From Aurantimonas sp. Leaf443 (lineage in GTDB: Bacteria > Pseudomonadota > Alphaproteobacteria > Rhizobiales > Rhizobiaceae): a stretch of 64,000 nt of DNA. Location of the stretch: the NCBI RefSeq assembly GCF_001425575.1, contig NZ_LMRD01000006.1:383977-447976 (forward strand). The letters run 5' to 3'. This document shows positions 44,493 through 57,112 of this stretch, piece by piece (positions within the stretch are counted from its first letter, which is position 1; every line of letters starts with the position of its first letter). A program made the position numbers and the translations under genes. The notes under the pieces are model-generated. The model made no database searches, had not been told where the DNA came from, and worked only from the letters and a program-made list of their open reading frames with translations.

Positions 44493-44672
44493 GGTCGTGA
44501 GCCGCCCGGCATGTCGGGCCCGAACCTCGCGAGCCGGCCGATCGCAAGCGTGGCGGCCTGGACCGGTCCCGGCGAGCAGACGGTGCCGCCGACCGACGCC
44601 GGCAGGGCGTCCACCGTTGGAGAGGTCCGGGCGGGATGCGCTCCGGATCGGCCGGGACGCATCCCGATCCGA

Positions 44673-45143
44673 TCAGTCCGTCAGGTCGGCCGGGACCTTG
44701 CCGCCATTCTCGGCGAGCTTCTTCATCAGGGCCTTCTGGAGCCAGACGTTCATCGTCGCGCTGTCGTTCCTGTCGCCGGTATAGCCGAGCTCCTCGGCGA
44801 GTTCCTTGCGCTCGGACAGGCTGCTGTCGAGATGCAGCGCCTTCATCGTGTCCACGATCGAGGTGCGCCAATGCAGGGTCTGGCCACTGTCCTTGACGGC
44901 GCGATCCATGATCGCCTCGACATCGACTTCCGCGGCGTGGGTCGGCGCGGCGCCGGGCGCGGGGGCGGGCGTCGGGGCCGGCGAGAGGTTGGGCGAGGCC
45001 GGCTTGGCGACGGGTGGCGTTCCGGGCGTGCCGGCAGGTGCGGTGGAGGGCGCGGTTCCGGTCTGCGGGGCCGGCGCGGGAGCCGGGGCCGCCTGGGCCT
45101 GCTTGCCGAAGATCGCGTCCTTGATCTTGCCGAAGATGCTCAT
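44673..45143 (-). CDS. DUF3597 family protein
   Basis: A 156-residue protein with an N-terminal amphipathic start (MSIFGKIKDAIFGKQ), an Ala/Pro/Thr-rich linker (about 18-75), and a C-terminal domain (about 78-155) that reads like DUF3597: DVEAIMDRAVKDSGQTLHWR, then a DTMKALHLDSSLSERKELAEE block and a short Lys/Asn-rich end. The family is small, with a helical fold of unknown role. Unlike its neighbours it lies on the minus strand, between the acyltransferase gene and recN. The long in-frame extension upstream is antisense to recN. Confidence 0.8.
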   Translation of the reverse strand: MSIFGKIKDAIFGKQAQAAPAPAPAPQTGTAPSTAPAGTPGTPPVAKPASPNLSPAPTPAPAPGAAPTHAAEVDVEAIMDRAVKDSGQTLHWRTSIVDTMKALHLDSSLSERKELAEELGYTGDRNDSATMNVWLQKALMKKLAENGGKVPADLTD

Positions 45144-45405
45144 CCGAGTGATTCCTAGCGAGTGTGTGTTCAACGAAGCGTGAGACGTTTCGTGATGACA
45201 ACGGCGGATGGGAAAGGCCGTTCCGTACCGCTTTCGGGGAGGGGCCGGTCGTCGGCCTGCGCGCCGAGCCTGCGGGGCTCGAGCCTTGCGGGCTCGAGGA
45301 CGGCCATTCGCGACGGCATGCGGCTTGAAGAGAACGGAACATTTCGGCAACGCGTGTGGCGATTTCCCATGGCGAAGCGGCGCGGGGCGCCGTAAATAGG
45401 CGGCC

Positions 45406-47078
45406 ATGCTCGTCCATCTCTCGATCCGCGACATCGTCCTCATCGAACGGCTCGACCTGACGCTCGGGGGCGGGCTGTCCGTGCTCACGGGCGAGACGGG
45501 CGCGGGCAAGTCCATCCTGCTCGACGCGCTCTCGCTGGCGCTCGGCGGGCGCGGCGACGGCTCGCTGGTGCGCCACGGCGCCCGGCAGGGCGAGGTGGTC
45601 GCCGTCTTCGACGTGGATGGCGCCCATCCGGCGCGCGCGCTCCTCACCGAGAACGGCTTCTCGGACGACGGCGACGTGGTACTGCGCCGCGTGCAGACGG
45701 CGGACGGGCGCACGCGCGTCTTCGTCAACGACCGGCCCTCCAGCGTCTCGCTGATGCGCGACCTCGGCGCGCAGCTCGTGGAGATCCACGGCCAGCACGA
45801 CGACCGCGCGCTCGTCGATCCGGCCGCCCATCGCATGGTGCTCGACCAGTATGGCGCTCTGCAGCCGGACGCGGCCGCGGTGGCCGCCGGCTTCTCCGCC
45901 TGGCGACGGGCGGAGGACGAGCTGAAGATCCACCGCGCCAAGGTGAGCGCCGCCGCGCGCGAGGCGGACTATCTGCGGGCGTCGGTCGAGGAACTCTCGG
46001 ACCTTGCGCCCCTCGCCGGCGAGGAGGAGGAACTCGCCGAGCGGCGGCAGGTGATGATGCGCTCGGAGAAGGTCGCGACCGATGTCAGCGACGCGCATGA
46101 GGAACTGTCGGGCCGCTCCTCCCCGGTGCCGGCGCTCGCCGCGCTCTTGAAGCGGCTCGACCGCAAGCGGCACGAGGCGCCGGGGCTTCTCGACGAGGCG
46201 GTGGAGCGCCTGGGCGCTGCGCTCGACGGGCTCGGCGAGGCGCAGATGATGCTGAACGCGGCGTTGCGCTCGCTCGAATTCGACCCGCGCGCGCTGGAGG
46301 AGACCGAGGAGCGGCTCTTCGCGCTGCGTGCGGCGGGCCGCAAGTATCAGGTGGCGGTGGACGACCTGCCGGCGCTGGCCGCGCGCATGGTCGGCGACCT
46401 CGCCGATCTCGATGCCGGCGAGGAGAAGCTGTCGCGGCTGGAGGCCGAGGTGGTGGAGAAGCGCGCGGCCTTCGACGCGCTGGCGCTGGCGCTCTCGCAG
46501 AAGCGCATGGTGGCGGCGCGGCTCCTGGAAGGCGCGGTGATGGCGGAACTTCCCGATCTGAAGCTCGAACGCGCCGAGTTCATCGTCGAGATCGCCAGCG
46601 CGCCGGAGCGGGCGTCGGCCTCCGGCATCGACGACGTGGAATTCCATGTTCGCACCAATCCGGGCACGCGCGCCGGGCCGATGATGAAGGTCGCCTCGGG
46701 CGGCGAGCTCTCGCGCTTCCTCCTGGCGCTGAAGGTGGCGCTCGCCGACCGCGGCTCTGCGCCGACGCTCGTCTTCGACGAGATCGACACGGGCGTCGGC
46801 GGCGCGGTGGCCGACGCGATCGGGCGCCGGCTCGGGCGGCTGGCCGGCACGGTGCAGGTGCTGTCTGTGACGCATGCCCCGCAGGTGGCAGCGCGCGCCG
46901 ACACCCATCTCCTCATCTCCAAGGCGGAGGCCGAGGCGGGCGCCGGGCGCGTGTCGACCCGCGTCTCGGAGATCGGCCACGACGGCCGGCGCGAGGAGAT
47001 CGCGCGCATGCTGGCGGGCGCGAGCGTGACCGACGAGGCGCGCGCGGCGGCCGCGCGGCTGATCGGGGCCGGCGGGCA

Positions 47079-47082
<4 letters not shown>
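45406..47082 (+). CDS. recN: DNA repair protein RecN
   Basis: RecN is an SMC-like ATPase that holds broken DNA ends during recombination repair. The 558-residue product has Walker A TGETGAGKSILLDALSLALG near 30, LVEIHGQHDDRALVDP, a coiled-coil middle, the signature KVASGGELSRFLLALK near 430, and Walker B TLVFDEIDTGVGG near 455. RecN follows bamD in most rhizobial clusters; here the acyltransferase and DUF3597 genes come between. Its last bases overlap the GTG of the FAD monooxygenase gene. Confidence 0.96.
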
Positions 47083-50769
<3,687 letters not shown>

Positions 50770-50816
50770 GACATGAAGGCTGCAACGCCGCCGCGCGCCG
50801 CCGGGCGGGCGCGCCG

Positions 50817-51665
50817 ATGACCGTGATCGCGCTCGACTTCGAGACCGCCAATGCCGGGCGCGACAGCGCCTGCGCGGTCGGCGCCGTGTTCCTGGAGGAC
50901 GGGGTCGTGACCGGCGAGGCCTATTCGCTGATCCGGCCGAAGAACCCGCGATTCGACGCGGGCAATGTCGCGATCCACGGGATCACCGCGCGGGACGTCG
51001 CCGGCGCGCCCGATTTCGTCGAGGCGATGGCGCCGGTCCTCAAGCGGCTGCCGGGCGCGCTGCTTCTCGCCCACAACGCCGCCTTCGATCTGGGGGTGCT
51101 GCGCGCGGCGGCGGGCCAGGCGGGACTCGCGCTGCCGGCCTTCCGCTCGGCCTGCACGGTAGCGCTCGCCCGCCACGCCTTCCCGACGCTCGCCAACCAC
51201 AAGCTTCCGACCGTCGCCGCCCATCTCGGCCTGACGCTGCGCCACCACCATGCCGGCGACGACGCGCTCGCCTGCGCGCGGATCGCGCTCGCGGCGGCAA
51301 AGGCCGCGGGCACGGCGAGCATCGCCCATCATGCCGGGCTGATCGGCAAGCTCGTCTCGCACGCGCCCGGCCGGGCCGCGGTGCCGGCCGCCGGCGGGCT
51401 GGCGGCGCGGGCCCTGAAGGCGGCGGGCCTCTCGGCGACGGTCGCCACGCGCTTCGTGGTGCGCGGCTCGACCGGCACGCCCTACAATGTCGACCTGACG
51501 CGCAGTGCCGGCGGGGCGCTGCGCCTTTCCTGCGACTGCCGCGGGGCGATGTTCGGGCGCCAGTGCCGCCACGTGAAGGGGCTTCTGAGGGGCGAGGTGG
51601 ACGATCTCCTCTCGGGCAACGCCGCCGAGGTGGCGGGGCTGGCGCGCCGGCTCGGCCAGAGGTGA
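50817..51665 (+). CDS. DEDDh 3'-5' exonuclease with C-terminal SWIM zinc finger
   Basis: A 282-residue nuclease of the DnaQ-like DEDDh superfamily. ExoI has the metal pair in VIALDFETAN, ExoII is LAHNAAFDLGVLR near 82, and ExoIII is HHHAGDDALACAR near 144 with the histidine and aspartate. After a linker, residues about 238-256 form a CxC-x7-CxH motif (CDCRGAMFGRQCRHVKG), the pattern of a SWIM zinc finger, which binds nucleic acid or protein. That fusion is unusual and may target the exonuclease to specific DNA or partners (inference). It starts at an ATG 47 bases after ligA and may be co-transcribed with it. Confidence 0.85.
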   Translation: MTVIALDFETANAGRDSACAVGAVFLEDGVVTGEAYSLIRPKNPRFDAGNVAIHGITARDVAGAPDFVEAMAPVLKRLPGALLLAHNAAFDLGVLRAAAGQAGLALPAFRSACTVALARHAFPTLANHKLPTVAAHLGLTLRHHHAGDDALACARIALAAAKAAGTASIAHHAGLIGKLVSHAPGRAAVPAAGGLAARALKAAGLSATVATRFVVRGSTGTPYNVDLTRSAGGALRLSCDCRGAMFGRQCRHVKGLLRGEVDDLLSGNAAEVAGLARRLGQR

Positions 51666-51853
51666 GGAGGCGCGCGGGCGCTTTGCGGCGCGCCGTGGTG
51701 ATTGCGCAATAGCGCGCTGCAGCGTGGCGTCGCATAGTGGGACAAGGCCGCCGTCGCGCGGCGCGGGAGAGGGGCTCGCAGCCCCCGTCCCATCCTGTTC
51801 ATCGCCGCCCGGTCTTGCAGGGGACGGCGCGGCGTGCATCGAGATCGTCCGAA

Positions 51854-52369
51854 ATGGCCACCGCAATCCTCTCGCGTCCCGGCCGCTGGGCCGCCGCCTT
51901 CGCCTGCCTTTCGACGATCGCGCTCACGGTGCCCGCGCCCGCGCAGCCCGCGCCCGAGCGCCCGCCGCTGATCCAGCCGAACGACGTCGACGCGCTGGCG
52001 GCGATCCTCGAAGGCTACGGTTCGGCGGAGGTGGAGCGCACCGACGGCGGCGACCCGGTGATCCTCGGCACGCTCAACGGCACGGGCTATCAGGTCTTCT
52101 ATCTCGACTGCCGCGAGGGGCGGGACTGCCGCTCGGCGAGCTTCTACGCCATCTGGAACACGCCGGGCGTCAGTCTCGAGCAGGTGAACGACTGGAACCG
52201 GTCGGACCCGTTCCACAAGGCCTATCTCACCGAGGAGAACTTCCCCGTGCTCGAGCTGAACGTCTCCCTCGTCGGCGGGCTGACGGCGCGCAACGTCGAC
52301 GATATCGCCGAGCGCTGGACGGTGGCCCTCGCCAAGTTCGAGACGACCGTCCTCAACCCCGGACAATGA
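51854..52369 (+). CDS. YbjN domain protein, exported
   Basis: A 171-residue protein with an N-terminal signal peptide that ends near PAPAQ at about 32. The mature part resembles the YbjN fold: LIQPNDVDALAAILEGYG, GTGYQVFYLDCREGRDC, and VNDWNRSDPFHKAYL, with two cysteines that may be bonded. Exported YbjN proteins are chaperone-like or sensory in other bacteria; the role here is unknown. I chose ATG 51854 as the start of the signal. The stop overlaps the azlC start in an ATGA junction. Confidence 0.8.
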   Translation: MATAILSRPGRWAAAFACLSTIALTVPAPAQPAPERPPLIQPNDVDALAAILEGYGSAEVERTDGGDPVILGTLNGTGYQVFYLDCREGRDCRSASFYAIWNTPGVSLEQVNDWNRSDPFHKAYLTEENFPVLELNVSLVGGLTARNVDDIAERWTVALAKFETTVLNPGQ

Positions 52370-53124
52370 GCACGGCCGACCCGTCCTTCGCGCGGGACGA
52401 GAAGCGCGGAAGCGAGCCCGCGTCCGAGATCTCGGCCGCGATGCGCGACGTCCTGCCGGTGATCCTGGCGATCTTCCCGTTCGGTCTCCTGGCGGGCGCG
52501 GTCTCGGTGGGCGCGGGCATGAGCGTCCTGGAGGCCGTCGGCCTCTCGGCCAGCGTCTATGCCGGGGCCTCGCAGCTCGCCGCGATCGAGATGCAGTCGC
52601 ACGGCGTGCCGCTCTGGTCGGTCCTCGTCACGGTCTTCGCGCTGAACTTCCGCCACGTCCTCTATTCGGCCGCGGTCGGGCGCCATCTGACGCGCTTCTC
52701 CGGGTTGCAGAAGGCGCTCGCCTTCTTCCTCCTCGTCGACCCGACCTTCGGGGCGGCGGAATCCCGTGCGGCGCGGGGGCAGATCACCAAGCGCTACTAT
52801 TTCGTCTACGGACTCGTCCTCTACGGGGTCTGGCTCGTCACGACGCTGGTCGGCGCGGTGTTCGGCAGCGCCATCGAGAACCCGGCGGCCTACGGGATCG
52901 ACTTCATCCTGCCGGCCTATTTCCTGGCGCTCCTGATGACATTCCGCCATCGCGGCGGGTTCTACCCGGTCGCGCTGGCGAGCCTTGCCTCCTCGACGCT
53001 GGTCTATCTGCTGCTCGGCCCGCCCTGGCACGTGACGATCGGCGCGCTCGGCGGCATCGCCTATGCCGCCCTCGCGGCGCCGTCGCGACCCACGGTCGAG
53101 AGGACGGAGGGCATGGATGTCTGA
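52366..53124 (+). CDS. azlC: AzlC-family branched-chain amino acid exporter, large subunit
   Basis: AzlC forms the large subunit of a two-component exporter of branched-chain amino acids. The 252-residue product has about seven spans, with the family blocks ILAIFPFGLLAGAVSVGAGM near 35, ASVYAGASQLAAIEM near 65, ALNFRHVLYSAAVG near 90, and FFLLVDPTFGAAES. It overlaps azlD by 8 bases, so the two subunits are translationally coupled. No Lrp-type regulator adjoins. Confidence 0.93.
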   Translation: MSTADPSFARDEKRGSEPASEISAAMRDVLPVILAIFPFGLLAGAVSVGAGMSVLEAVGLSASVYAGASQLAAIEMQSHGVPLWSVLVTVFALNFRHVLYSAAVGRHLTRFSGLQKALAFFLLVDPTFGAAESRAARGQITKRYYFVYGLVLYGVWLVTTLVGAVFGSAIENPAAYGIDFILPAYFLALLMTFRHRGGFYPVALASLASSTLVYLLLGPPWHVTIGALGGIAYAALAAPSRPTVERTEGMDV

Positions 53125-53413
53125 CGTCTGGACGCTGATCGTCTTCGGCGGGCTCCTCACCTACGCCACGCGCTTTGCCGGCCATGTCCTGATCGGGCGG
53201 CTGGAAACCATTCCCCGGCGTCTGGAAGCGGCGCTGAACGCCGTGCCCGCCGCCGTCATCACCACGATCGTGACGCCGGCGCTGGTCGCCGGCGACTGGG
53301 CGGAGCGGGGGGCGATCCTCCTGTGCTTCTGCCTCTCCTTCCGTCTGCCGCTGATCGTCACCGTCGCCATCGGCACGGCGGTCGTCGCTCTTGCCCGCGC
53401 CTACGGGGCCTGA
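53117..53413 (+). CDS. azlD: AzlD-family transporter, small subunit
   Basis: A 98-residue membrane protein with three or four spans (about 4-22, 38-58, 64-92) and the AzlD start WTLIVFGGLLTYATRFAGHV followed by RRLEAALNAVPAAVITTIVTP. It pairs with AzlC to export branched-chain amino acids. The start at 53117 lies within the end of azlC. The transcript probably ends at the hairpin at 53431-53453. Confidence 0.92.
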   Translation: MSDVWTLIVFGGLLTYATRFAGHVLIGRLETIPRRLEAALNAVPAAVITTIVTPALVAGDWAERGAILLCFCLSFRLPLIVTVAIGTAVVALARAYGA

Positions 53414-53430
53414 GACCGGCGCCAAGAAAA

Positions 53431-53453
53431 AGGCCCGCCTTGCGGGCGGGCCT
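53431..53453 (-). terminator. Intrinsic terminator (minus strand, possibly both)
   Basis: GGCCCGCC (53432-53439) pairs with GGCGGGCC (53445-53452). On the minus strand the stem runs into TTTTTCTT, which suits the Tim44-like gene that ends at 53482. On the plus strand only a short CTTGG follows azlD. Confidence 0.85.
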
Positions 53454-53481
53454 TGGTCGAATGCCGAACGATGGGCGATGC

Positions 53482-54465
53482 TCAGCTTTCCTGGATCGCC
53501 GAGAGCTTCCAGTCGCCGCCGTTCTCGCGCACGAAGGTCCACAATTCCGTCGTCTCCGTCGGCCGGCTCGGGTCGCCCGAGACGACGGCGCGGGTCGAGC
53601 GGTCGCGCATGACGTCGATCGCCTCGTAGCGCATGGCGACGGTCGCGTAGTCCGTGCGGCCCTCGCGCCAGGCTTCGGCCAGATCGCCCTGCAGGAGCTT
53701 CACCGAGGACACGTCGTTCTTGCGGCCTTCGGTGGCATTCTCGCCGAGTTCCTCGGAGAGGTAGGACATGATCTCGGGCGTCGTGATCTGGCGCAGCGTG
53801 CCGTAGTCCTCGCGGGTGAAGGCGGCCTGAACCTCGCCGAGACGACGCTCGAACGTGTCGAAGTCGGCGGGCGTGATGCCGACCGTGTCGGTGGGCACAG
53901 TCGAGGCGGCGGGCCTCGTTGCGGCGCGGGCGCCGATGGGCGTTCCGCTGACCCCCGAACCGCCGGCGGCGGGACGGGGGGCCTGCGGATAGGCCTCGCG
54001 CTGCACGCCCTGCGGGCCGGCATAGGACGGGGTCGACGCCGAGCGGCGGCGGAAGAGCTTCATCAGCAGGAACACGCCGAGGCCGATGAGCAGCGCCTGG
54101 ACGATGAGCGCCATGAAGCCGCCGAGACCGCCGAAGCCCGTGCCCATCAGCATGCCGAAGAGGCCGCCGAGGGCAAGGCCCCCGAGGAGACCGCCGAACA
54201 TGCCGCCGCGCGAGCGCTGCGCGGCCGCGGCCGTCGCGCCCGTGGCGGCGGCGCCCGGCTGGGCCTGGCTCGGCGAGGTCATGGAACGCTGCACCGGGGC
54301 GGCGGCGTTGGGCGCGGTCGCCGTGGGCGGCGCCGACTGGTAAGTGCGCGCGCCGCGGCTGCCGAAGCTGCCTCCGCGCCGTGCATCCGCGGTGTCGACC
54401 GCCACGGCCGATAGAGCGATGAGAAGGCTTCCGAAGAGAGCCCCGGTACGAAGGCGGCTGGCCAT
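53482..54465 (-). CDS. Tim44-like domain membrane protein
   Basis: A 327-residue protein with a signal-like N-terminus, an Ala/Gln/Thr-rich and Gly-rich part (residues 28-95 with GGMFGGLLGGLALGGLFGML), one span at about 120-140, and a Tim44-like domain at about 210-327 (DFDTFERRLGEVQAAFTRED and ending TELWTFVRENGGDWKLSAIQ). Bacterial Tim44-like proteins are thought to act in membrane protein folding, but evidence is thin. ATG 54465 starts the signal. The gene is alone on its strand. Confidence 0.88.
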   Translation of the reverse strand: MASRLRTGALFGSLLIALSAVAVDTADARRGGSFGSRGARTYQSAPPTATAPNAAAPVQRSMTSPSQAQPGAAATGATAAAAQRSRGGMFGGLLGGLALGGLFGMLMGTGFGGLGGFMALIVQALLIGLGVFLLMKLFRRRSASTPSYAGPQGVQREAYPQAPRPAAGGSGVSGTPIGARAATRPAASTVPTDTVGITPADFDTFERRLGEVQAAFTREDYGTLRQITTPEIMSYLSEELGENATEGRKNDVSSVKLLQGDLAEAWREGRTDYATVAMRYEAIDVMRDRSTRAVVSGDPSRPTETTELWTFVRENGGDWKLSAIQES

Positions 54466-54586
54466 GGAATGGTCCCGTCTGGTTGATCTGCCACCGGCAT
54501 ATGGGGACGGGGGATCGGCGATGCGAGAGGAAAAGACACGCCGTGCCGCATCAATCGTCGATGCAGTGCGGTATGGTTGACGCATC

Positions 54587-55777
54587 TCAGCGCGAGAGCG
54601 CGCGCGTCGCCTCGTTCAGCCCTTCCAGCGTCAGCTCGAACATGTGTCCCGCCAGGCGCTCGCGCACCATCGCGATCGAGGGCGTGTGGGCCCAGGCCCC
54701 CCGCGGCACGGGGTTCAGCCACACCGAGCGCTGGAAATGGCCGGCCATGCGCTCCAGCCAGACATGGCCGGCCTCCTCGTTCCAGTGCTCCACCGAGCCG
54801 CCGGGCACGGCGATCTCGTAGGGGCTCATCGTGGCGTCGCCGACGAAGATGGCGCGCGTGTCCGGCGGAAGGCGCGCGAGGACCTCGCGGGTGCCAAGGC
54901 TTTCCTGGCCGCGGCGGCGGTTGTCGGTCCACAGCCGCTCGTAGGGGCAATTGTGGAAATAGTAGAAGGAGAGGCGGCGCAGCTCGGCGCGGGCGGCGGA
55001 AAACAGGTCCTCCACCACGCGCACGTGATCGTCCATCGAGCCGCCGACGTCGAGGAAGAGCGCGACCTTCACCCCGTTGCGCCGCTCGGGGCGAGTGCGC
55101 ACTTCCAGCATCGCCTTCTCGGCCGTCGCGCGGATCGTCTCGGGCAGGTCGAACTCCTCGGCCGCGCCCTCGCGCACCCAGCGGCGCAGGCGCTTGAGGG
55201 CAAGGCGCATGGCGCGCGTGCCGCTCTCCAGCCCGTCGTCGTAGTCCCTGAAGTCGCGCCGGTCCCAGACCTTCACGGCGCGCCGGTGGCGGCTTTCCGC
55301 CTGCCCGATGCGCACGCCTTCGGGATTGTAGCCGTCCGCGCCGAAGGGCGAGGTGCCGCCGGTGCCGATCCATTTCGAGCCGCCCTGGTGTCGCCCCTTC
55401 TGCTCCTCGAGCCGCTTCTTCAGGGTCTCCATCAACGCGTCGAAGCCGCCGAGACTCTTCACCAGCGCCTTCTCCTCCTCGCTCAGGTGCTTCTCGGCGA
55501 GGCGGCGCAGCCATTCCTCCGGCAGATCGTGGGGTCCGACGCCCTCGGCCGCTGGCCCCGACACGGCCTCGACGCCCTTGAAGACCTCGGCAAAGACGCG
55601 GTCGAACCGGTCGACGAAGCGCTCGTCCTTCACCAGGACGGTGCGCGCGAGGTGATAGAAGCCCTCGACGTCGAAGGTGACGAGATCGGCGCCGAGCGCG
55701 TCGAGGAGCGCGAGATGCTCGCGCAGCGACACGGGTACGCCGGCGGCCTTGAGGCGGAGGAAGAAGCCGAGGAACAT
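54587..55777 (-). CDS. CoxE-like VWA domain protein
   Basis: A 396-residue protein with a C-terminal von Willebrand A domain (about 230-396). The MIDAS-like motif is VALFLDVGGSMDDHV near 245, with Gly in place of the first Ser, as in the CoxE group. The N-terminal 200 residues are helical with many Arg and Glu. CoxE-like proteins work with MoxR AAA+ ATPases to insert metals or mature enzyme complexes. The MoxR partner lies on the same strand at 57887-58726, with the PhzF and toxin-antitoxin genes in between. No carbon-monoxide dehydrogenase genes are in the window, so the client is unknown. Confidence 0.88.
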   Translation of the reverse strand: MFLGFFLRLKAAGVPVSLREHLALLDALGADLVTFDVEGFYHLARTVLVKDERFVDRFDRVFAEVFKGVEAVSGPAAEGVGPHDLPEEWLRRLAEKHLSEEEKALVKSLGGFDALMETLKKRLEEQKGRHQGGSKWIGTGGTSPFGADGYNPEGVRIGQAESRHRRAVKVWDRRDFRDYDDGLESGTRAMRLALKRLRRWVREGAAEEFDLPETIRATAEKAMLEVRTRPERRNGVKVALFLDVGGSMDDHVRVVEDLFSAARAELRRLSFYYFHNCPYERLWTDNRRRGQESLGTREVLARLPPDTRAIFVGDATMSPYEIAVPGGSVEHWNEEAGHVWLERMAGHFQRSVWLNPVPRGAWAHTPSIAMVRERLAGHMFELTLEGLNEATRALSR

Positions 55778-55847
55778 CGTCGAAGGGTAGGGCGGCGCCG
55801 GGTGCTTGTCACCGCCCGGCGCGCGGTGATGGGGCGGGCGTGGCTTG

Positions 55848-56654
55848 TCAGCCGGGCAGGCGGATCTCGCCCTTCAGATAGGTCTGCGCGCGCCCCGCCA
55901 CGATGACGGACTCCGGCTCCAGCCGGCAGAACAGGTCGCCGCCCCGCCGCGACACCTGCCGGGCGTGGAACGCGTCCCGGCCCGTGCGCGCGGCCCAGAA
56001 GGGCACGAGGCCGCAATGGGCCGAGCCTGTCACCGGATCCTCGTCGATGCCGCCCTTGGGCGCGAAATAGCGCGAGACGAAGTCGCAGCCATCGCCCGGC
56101 GCCGTCGCCATCACGTTGCGGCAGGGGAGCTTGGCCATCGCGCGGAAGTCGGGTTGGAGCGCGCGCACCTGCGCTTCCGTCTCGAACAGCGCGAGCCAGG
56201 TGTCGTCCGCGGCGGCCGGGATCACATGGGCCTCGACGGGGCGGGCGTTGAGGACCGTCGTCAGCCGTTCCACCGGCCCCGGCTTCGACACGTCGCGGCG
56301 CGGCAGGCGCATCTCCAGCCGCCCGTCGCGGCGCGCGACGGCGAGATCGCCCGACAGGGTCTCGAAGGTGAAGACGGGCCCGGGTTCGCCCATCTCCTCG
56401 AACAGGACATGCGCGCTCGCCAGCGTCGCGTGCCCGCACAGCGGCACCTCGATGGCCGGCGTGAACCAGCGCAGGCGCCAGCGCGCGGGCCCGGCCGGCA
56501 CGAGAAAGGCCGTCTCCGAAAGATTGTTCTCCGTCGCGATCGCCTGCAGCACCTCGTCGGGCAAGAAGCCGGCCAGCGGCACCACGGCGGCGGGATTGCC
56601 GGCGAACAGGCGGTCGGCGAAGGCATCGACCTGGAAGATGGGAAGGGTGGGCAT
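55848..56654 (-). CDS. PhzF-family isomerase-like protein
   Basis: A 268-residue protein of the PhzF/diaminopimelate epimerase fold. The N-terminus begins with FQVDAFADRLFAGNPAAVVP and LSETAFLVPAG, the second domain has a catalytic-type CRNVMA segment, and the closing GGIDEDPVTGSAHCGL is the family hallmark. The conserved Glu acid/base is in LSETAF. Most members have no known substrate; PhzF isomerises a phenazine precursor, which is not implied here. I chose ATG 56654; the frame upstream is antisense-like. It lies between the VWA gene and the toxin-antitoxin pair on the same strand. Confidence 0.88.
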   Translation of the reverse strand: MPTLPIFQVDAFADRLFAGNPAAVVPLAGFLPDEVLQAIATENNLSETAFLVPAGPARWRLRWFTPAIEVPLCGHATLASAHVLFEEMGEPGPVFTFETLSGDLAVARRDGRLEMRLPRRDVSKPGPVERLTTVLNARPVEAHVIPAAADDTWLALFETEAQVRALQPDFRAMAKLPCRNVMATAPGDGCDFVSRYFAPKGGIDEDPVTGSAHCGLVPFWAARTGRDAFHARQVSRRGGDLFCRLEPESVIVAGRAQTYLKGEIRLPG

Positions 56655-56704
56655 GGTGGCGCGTTTCTTTCGAAAGTCACGAAAACGGAATGGGGAACCG
56701 CGTT

Positions 56705-57112
56705 TCAGACGCCGAGCTGGCGGAACCGGCCTTTGAAGTTGATGCCCATTTCCAACATGATGGGTGGATCGAAACGCAGCATCGTCTCGTGGAGATTGGG
56801 CCATTGATGGACGAGAACCGCGCAGCAGCGGTTCATCGGGGTCTTCTGGTAGGCGGCGTCGAGGACCACCCCTCTCAGCTTTGCGAGGCGGAATGCCCGT
56901 GCTTCGGCCTTGTTGCGGCGTATACGCTGATCGCCGGTGATCACCAGCCACTCGTCCCCGCTTGCGGCCAGATATTCGATCCACTCGACGTCGGTGGGAT
57001 GAGACAGGGGCAGGGACCGCAGGTGGATGGCCTGATGACCCTGCGGCTCGATGAAGCCGTTCAACGTCGTCGCCATCAGCGGCGAGGTGCAGTTGTCGAA
57101 AAGCACCTTCAT
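56705..57112 (-). CDS. PIN-like domain toxin (PIN_10 / VapC45-type)
   Basis: A 135-residue protein that matches the PIN-like toxin pattern: KVLFDNCTSPLMATTLNGF with an early acidic residue, HPTDVEWIEYLAAS, and LVITGDQRIRRNKAEARAFR with the second conserved acid. PIN-like toxins are ribonucleases that cut tRNA or mRNA. The start overlaps the stop of the upstream antitoxin gene (ATGA), the normal order for such modules. Compared with related proteins the C-terminus is extended by about 20 residues. Activity is inferred from the fold. Confidence 0.8.
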   Translation of the reverse strand: MKVLFDNCTSPLMATTLNGFIEPQGHQAIHLRSLPLSHPTDVEWIEYLAASGDEWLVITGDQRIRRNKAEARAFRLAKLRGVVLDAAYQKTPMNRCCAVLVHQWPNLHETMLRFDPPIMLEMGINFKGRFRQLGV

